23,334 nucleotides of DNA from Apostichopus leukothele (Eukaryota; Echinodermata; Holothuroidea; Aspidochirotida; Stichopodidae). The notes under the pieces are model-generated. The model was given only the letters and a program-made list of their open reading frames with translations, had not been told where the DNA came from and made no database searches. The position numbers and the translations under genes are program-made. Position 1 is the stretch's first letter. Every line of letters begins with the position of its first letter. The stretch spans positions 785,481-808,814 of the forward strand of contig JAAAKB020000011.1 in assembly GCA_010014835.2 (NCBI GenBank). The letters are read 5' to 3'. Positions 12,854 to 23,334 of the stretch are shown piece by piece.

Positions 12854-13729
12854 ATTGTTGAGTCTCAAGTCAGGTCCCAAGGCAGTCAAAGTCTCGAGTT
12901 GAGAGTCTTTACATTTGACATCTTAGTACAAGTCAAGTAAGTTTCTTTGTGAGTTGAGTCACATGGAGACCTGGTTAAGTAGGTCCAGTTCCTGAATATC
13001 CAATTTGAGTTTATGTCCCCTAATTATGTAACTCGCATCACCCCCAAGTTTCTCAAATAGAACTTAAAATATTATGTCAACGATTGGGTGCATATTTGTT
13101 TATTTTTAGTCAGTGTTGCTAGTTATGCTTAATGGTTCACTTGTGACAACTGATATTTGATAGAACACACTCAATGACCTCTTTCCCAGGTGTCAATCAC
13201 TGGATTGCTATGATGCTGTTCTCAGAGTTTATGTAATAAACAGAATACTTACAGCAAAACAAAATGGAATATATATTGCATGTTAAAATGTCTAACTGAA
13301 CATTTGACCAATGTATTGTGGTTCTTAAAATTAGGCAACAATGCTGCTGGTTACTTGCTGAATCAAGAAAAGCCAAGTAAAACAGTTGACAAGCAGGTGG
13401 TTTAATCACTAATCCACTTTACTGTTGTGTCATAATAGCCTACTATTGCACTGTCCATATGTAATAGTTATAATTTGATTTTTTTTTACTTCAGCAACAA
13501 GTTTCAAGTCCAGATGTTAGGGCACAACTCAAGTCATCACAGCAAGAGACTAGTCAATAGGAGCCACAATATGTTGAAACACTAATCCAGTCTGTCGACC
13601 CACACCAATCAGAGACATAAGTCAACTCAAGTCTTTTCAAGCAAAGTCTCGGAACGAGTCTAGAGTCCCTAAAATCTGGACTCGATTTTTGACTGGATTC
13701 AAGTCACTGACTTGAGTCATAACAACACA
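12854..13729. mobile_element. Inverted-repeat element rich in ACTCAAGTC words (MITE-like)
   Basis: The left end reads ATTGTTGAGTCTCAAGTCAG, then AGTCAAAGTCTCGAGTT; the right end, reverse-complemented, reads TGTTGTTATGACTCAAGTCA, then AGTCAAAAATCGAGTCC. The ends are therefore imperfect inverted repeats some 880 bp apart. Both ends are dense in GACTCAAGTC/GACTTGAGTC words, a known feature of short DNA transposons in marine animals. The middle (about 13000-13490) has no transposase-like ORF. Exact borders and target duplication are unclear. Confidence 0.45.
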
Positions 13730-13782
13730 GCTAAAACCTCTGACACAAATGTTCAGGAAACAAAATTATATTTCAACACATT

Positions 13783-13788
13783 TTTATT
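13783..13788 (-). promoter_or_regulatory. Candidate distal poly(A) signal (AATAAA) for CDK5
   Basis: On the minus strand TCAATAAAAATGTG is the first canonical AATAAA after the CDK5 stop at 16475 that is not inside an obvious repeat. It would imply a 3' UTR of about 2.7 kb. Non-canonical signals closer to the stop are possible. Confidence 0.2.
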
Positions 13789-13789
13789 G

Positions 13790-16474
13790 ACAATCATAAT
13801 AACTAACAAATAATCAACTGTACATACATATCAATAAAATGTTGATGTGATTTTTTTTTTATAGAAATTCATATACATGTATTTTACTGATATTTGTACC
13901 CCTGAAGTGAGTCTTCAATGTCCAATCACAGTCAAAGCCTTGTTTTGTATAAGAGCAGTTACATCCACCCACTACAAGCAGTTACACCACTTGGTTACCG
14001 ACCAAAATGTATGGCTCATGGTTACCCTTTGTGCCAACTAGGTGTTATCAATCTGAAAAAGAGGAAGCATGATTCTGAATTCATGGTTCTGTAGTGACAA
14101 ACAAGTTGTGGACTTGTTGTTAAGATGTCAATTTAATGTAACTTGACAAGTAAACAAATATATATATTAAAACAAGATTGTTGTCTCTGAATACTTCTGA
14201 TGATTTTCCAATGAATGTATAAAAGTTGGCCTGACGTTTCGATCCTAGCAGGATCTTCTTGTCATTTAGCCTTTGTAAAAAGATCCTGCTAGGATCGAAA
14301 CGTCAAGCCAACTTGCTTTTATACATTCTCCTACACAGGCTCTCTAGTGTATAAGCAGTTTGCTAACAGTTTTATTTTATTTTGATTTTCCAATGAGAAA
14401 TATTAACAAATTTACCTTGATGGAAATTTTGGCTGTTTTGTAAAATTTGACAAGATCCTATATTGTAAAAATTACTTACCAGCACTTCCTTTCATATCTT
14501 ACTTATTATGAAAATTTCTGAACTTCCAATGAAACACAGAATATGCTTCCGCCAGCACAATTTTTCAAAAGTTTTCCTTTGTACTTTCCTTAAAGATTCT
14601 ATAATTTTTTAGACATTGATGGTAAAATACCCAATAAAATTAAGATTAGATGAGGTATGACCCAAGACATACATCATAATTGGAGCACATGGAGATAACA
14701 CAAAACAAAACAGTTTACTTAAAACTCTCAAGTTATATTCATCCTTAATATCGGACTGAATTTACGATATTTACAATATTAAGTAAAACTGGAATGATTA
14801 CCACTACAGCATTAAATGCAAATAAGCTAAACACTGAAAAACCATCACATGATGAAACAAACATAATTAGCACACACAAAGAAAAAGAAAATCTGGCAAG
14901 ACAAGGCCTAGAAACTGTTAACATTTACTCTCAAAGTACACTTTACAGGATCTAACATTCTACATGAATTTTGGAAACATTTTCAAGGTGAAATGACAAA
15001 GCCTCCTTCTTCATGACCAAATTTACCCTAGATCAAAAATCTTCAGTGGAAACCAATTAGCATCAGTATCTTGAAGTCTTGATCTAACTTGGAAATGTCC
15101 ATTTCTGTCAGAACATTTAGTATCGTGTCAGTGCTGCTTATACAGAAGTTTCTGCATATATGCATACTTTCATTTATCACACTTTTATCAAACATTTCAC
15201 AATTTGTAACTAAACTGACCATTTTCATCACTTTCAGTGATTTTTCAAGGCAGTCCATGTTTACATGGATATTCTAGTGAAAGGAGTTTACTGTTCCATT
15301 TATCTGCTGTAACAGTTAGGTGGAAATACATTCTGATGTCATGTCTAATAGGAAAGATATGAACTATTAAACCATGCTTAAATTTCAGGGATGTCTCTGG
15401 CAACAGCTGGATGAGTGACATCACCATGGCAATTGAACGATAAATTTTGCTATTTTCCCTATGACAATCAAACAGTTATGCCCAGATTAAAGATGTTTTA
15501 CAAGAGCCTTGGAATTCTTAAACATGCATCAAAAAGTCACATTTCAAAGGCTCGGTTACAACCAACATGTAGAGGTAAGCTTCTGAAGGTAACCTGTTAC
15601 AACATAGACCATCCACTGCATTTCCTCAAGAGATAATCTATATGGCAAAACACATGTTACCTTCAACAAGAACATAGTTAGGAACAGTTGGGGCTTTCAA
15701 CTAGCAGTCTAGAATATTTGTTTTTTCCAATGGATGCTTCACTATCTGTGCCCACCAACAATATTTTGAGAATTGAAAAGTCTACATACTTTTCTCTTTC
15801 CATGTAACCTGAATTGCATACTAAACCATGACTTTTAAGTACACTAGTACGAACCAATAATCATGCACCTTTGCATTCTTCATTGTTAGTACAAATTTGA
15901 ATTAGGTATAAGCATAATTATGTTCATATTGATTTTCCATGTTAATTTAACAAGTATCTATACTGTCCTACATGTACATACACACCTTTTAAATGTCATG
16001 ATGCATGTGTTTCTATTTTTGTTTAAATTATAACCATGGTGAAGATGACAAAATTTACACCACAAAAAATATTGGAAGCTAATAAAGCAAGACGCAGGCC
16101 TTCATTTCCAATGATGTGGCATTTTGCTGAAGTATTCATAATGATCGCTTATTATGTCTTGTTGGAAATGTTTGTGTAGATCTAATTTTTATCTACATGG
16201 TGCATGAAGTTGAATTGAAGAAAGATACAGCCAGAAGTTTGACATTACAGCCTACTCGCTACTGGTGATTGCACATGTGAGTCGCCAACTGTCATTTCCA
16301 CGATCCTTCAACGCATCTTATCAACATTCATTCTTCCATGAGCACATGTAGTTTGTTCGGACTGGCAACCTTTCTATCACCTTTGATAACATAACAATTC
16401 GCTGAGAAGCAATACATTACTATTCCGTGACAGTTTTATGAGGATGTAAGTAGACAGATGGTTTGTCTGCACTG
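13790..16474 (-). other. Gene-free stretch; possible long CDK5 3' UTR
   Basis: No conserved coding sequence, tRNA or splice-bounded exon is seen. Short minus-strand ORFs near 15043-15427 have no recognisable motif. Apart from the hairpin element at 14215-14382 the sequence is unique-looking and AT-rich. It directly follows the CDK5 stop codon on the same strand, so part or all of it may be 3' UTR. Confidence 0.35.
14215..14382. mobile_element. 168-bp hairpin element flanked by 14-bp direct repeats
   Basis: TGATTTTCCAATGA occurs at 14201-14214 and again at 14383-14396, a perfect 14-bp duplication around a 168-bp insert. The insert holds a long inverted repeat (14214-14327): GACGTTTCGATCCTAGCAGG on one arm and CCTGCTAGGATCGAAACGTC on the other, each continuing into the common word AAGTTGGC/GCCAACTT, with one 4-base indel. 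After the stem come GGCTCTCTAGTG and a T-rich end, TTTTATTTTATTT. The GATCCTGCTAGGATCGAAAC word is abundant in marine invertebrate DNA. Class is uncertain; a Penelope-like retroelement remnant is one possibility. Confidence 0.7.
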
Positions 16475-21518
<5,044 letters not shown>

Positions 21519-22779
21519 CTAGAATAAAAATATATTGAAATAAAAAGTGAAGCAATCATCATGTAGTGTAGCCTTATACTTACGACTGTTAGCTTACACT
21601 CGTGTGAGTACGAATACTCCCCCCTTTTCTCTTGCTAGGCAATTTCACAATAACAGGTCTGCATGTGCATACATCACTATACTGTACTTGTATGGCATTT
21701 GACTTTGAACACTCAATGCACCCCTAAACATTGGCTATGATCACACAGTTATGTCAGTAATGTAGATGTAAACTAACATGACGTAAATAGATTATCCAGG
21801 ACTATACATAATATGTAATATCATGTATATCTGTTTAAACATGTTGTTGTAATAAAATAATATGTTGCTATATATACTAAACTGAAACTACTATGTTACC
21901 ACACTAAGTGTTTATGTGTCTGCACTAAACACATATCATTCAAACTTTCCCTAGGCTGCACTGTGGAGGACATTCTGCCCTATTTCATATCACAGTGCTC
22001 AGTAACCCACCTGATTTTCTTCTTTCTGTCACTAAATGATGGGAAAAATTCATTTTGTCAACCACTTTCTACTTTGAGGTCATGGTAAGTACTGTATGTT
22101 GCACATACTCAAACCTTTACAATGTGCCCTTCAATTATGTTTGCATACAGTGCAAATTGTCACATTACAAGTTTACCAGCCAATAGACACAGCAACTGCA
22201 TCACTTCTCTGCAACCATAAATTCTGTTTTCCAACTCAATGGTAGGGGAAAGGTAACTAATGGGATTCCAAAGTGGTTTAAACATTGACAGCATACACAT
22301 ATATGCCAGTGCTTAGCCTAGAGAGAGTCATTCAATGATAAATTTAATTATAAAATTACTCATTATAGGGAAGCCACTTACGAAATATGAGAGCCAATAG
22401 TTTCCTATCTGGAAATATCAAGTTTACAAGGATTTCAAGTTTTGACCCCTGATGACCTTAAATTAATGCTGACCTACACCAAACTGTGTAAACCTTTACA
22501 CTACATAAGGCTATCATACCATGCATAATGCATATATGAGCTCCATTAATGTTCAGGTTCTGAAAAAAACACCAGGAAAAAAACACAGAAACACTAGGAA
22601 CCCAAAGCCAGCATTATTGTAAGTAGGTATAAGTTCTACACCTATGCACGTAGTAACGAACAGCCTATCGTTGACTACGTAGCTAACCTACGTTAGTTAG
22701 CAGTGCCATGTGAATTTGGGGACAGCCTAAGTACAGTAACATACTTGTTGACAGAATTGTAATTGGCATTAACGATGAA
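21519..22779 (-). other. CDK5 upstream intron, no exon seen
   Basis: This stretch follows the acceptor of the PSSALRE exon. I searched the minus strand for the expected glycine-loop and VALKRVRL coding and found neither. Apart from the repeat at 21936-22088 it holds unique-looking AT-rich DNA. Confidence 0.6.
21936..22088. repeat. Short interspersed element, copy 2, upstream of CDK5 exons
   Basis: Shares ATCATTCAAAC, TTCCCTAGGC, TTCTTTCTGT, AAATGAT and GTCAACCACTTTCTACTTT, in the same order, with the copy at 20523-20630, but has about 45 bp of extra sequence in the middle. Both copies lie in CDK5 introns. Confidence 0.5.
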
Positions 22780-23210
22780 CAATTCAGCGGCAGTTGTTGT
22801 CAGAGAGTATTAAAGCTTGCTTTTATGCAAGCAGTAGAACTCGCACAATCACTGTTTACAACAGCACAGGATATGGAAACAGGAACTGATCATGTAGTCA
22901 ACCGAAGATTAAAAAGTTTGAAGTAACAAACACCAGGAAAAGGCTATGTCAAACACAAAGCATAGTAATGCATATAGGTCTAACTCGTCAGGGAAATGTT
23001 TCTGGTATTCTGGGACAAATCATACTCCGTCAAATTGTTGTTTAAAAGTGGCAATTTGCCACCATTCTAACAATACAGGACACGTACAAAAAGCATGTAG
23101 TTCTAAGAAGAGAAGCTGGCACCAAACAAGCAGCAAATGTTGTGGAAAACCAGTATGGGGTGAACTGGGAGCATTAATGTATAGTTTGTTTTATTACAAT
23201 GCAGGATAAC
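22780..23210 (+). mobile_element. Gag-region fossil of an LTR retrotransposon, Ty3/Gypsy-like
   Basis: Translations of this stretch resemble the end of a gag capsid region followed by a nucleocapsid part with two CCHC zinc-knuckle units and a basic segment. No protease, reverse transcriptase or integrase and no long terminal repeats are visible in the window. It is a broken fragment with more than one break, on the opposite strand to CDK5 and probably within its first intron. The family is a best guess from the knuckle arrangement. Confidence 0.5.
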
Positions 23211-23334
23211 TATTGAGAAGTTGCAACAGATTTTCGCAAAATATGCCCTGCTCGAGATATCGCGTCAACAAAGAAGTTTTCCACTGTCCCAAATGACCTC
23301 TGACCTCCTTGCAAAAAATATCGAAGTATTCCAC

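Noticed and set aside
15043-15427. Two overlapping minus-strand ORFs (71 and 60 codons) that look mildly protein-like
   Set aside because: No recognised motif, different frames, no splice sites that join them; such lengths are expected by chance in AT-rich DNA after the CDK5 stop.
22566-22940. AACACCAGGAAA occurring at about 22568 and 22929 as a target duplication
   Set aside because: The word is A-rich, the flanking bases differ, and the second copy lies within the gag-like region, so it does not bracket a clear insert.

Overview
The window looks like nuclear DNA from an animal, most likely an echinoderm or a close marine deuterostome. All three recognisable genes are split by introns with GT/AG borders. 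The actin introns fall after codon 41, after codon 121 and inside codon 204, a pattern known from echinoderm actins. The non-coding DNA is AT-rich and full of repeat types common in marine invertebrates. A run of exactly 100 N at 10551-10650 marks a scaffold join of unknown true size, so the order and distance of the two halves depend on the assembly.

Left half (1-10550), with both genes on the minus strand. A complete four-exon actin gene (codons from 4370 down to 1733, 375 residues) lies directly downstream of the first seven coding exons of the Arp2/3 complex subunit ARP3 (9993 down to 5012, residues 1-228 of about 418). The last 190 or so residues of ARP3 are not in the window. Either actin is nested in a large ARP3 intron, or this ARP3 copy is cut short, or the assembly is wrong here. 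A 433-bp hAT-like non-autonomous transposon with perfect 14-bp terminal inverted repeats sits exactly between the two genes. ARP3 intron 5 carries a minisatellite of about ten 47-49 bp units. A short ORF starts 59 bp away from the ARP3 start on the opposite strand.

Right half (10651-23334). Up to 16474 no conserved coding sequence is seen. This stretch holds a tandem repeat of about 342 bp with an internal hairpin (11050-12100), an inverted-repeat element rich in ACTCAAGTC words (12854-13729) and a 168-bp hairpin element flanked by 14-bp direct repeats (14215-14382). Then come six exons of CDK5 on the minus strand (21518 down to 16475). They cover the kinase from the PSSALRE helix to the stop; the first roughly 42 residues with the glycine loop should lie beyond the right edge. 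The CDK5 introns hold several short interspersed repeats. Near the right edge is a decayed gag-like fragment of an LTR retrotransposon.

Actin is the subunit of filaments, ARP3 is part of the complex that nucleates branched filaments, and CDK5 is a kinase with cytoskeletal roles in other animals. Their proximity is suggestive, but the scaffold gap means it should not be read as a functional cluster.
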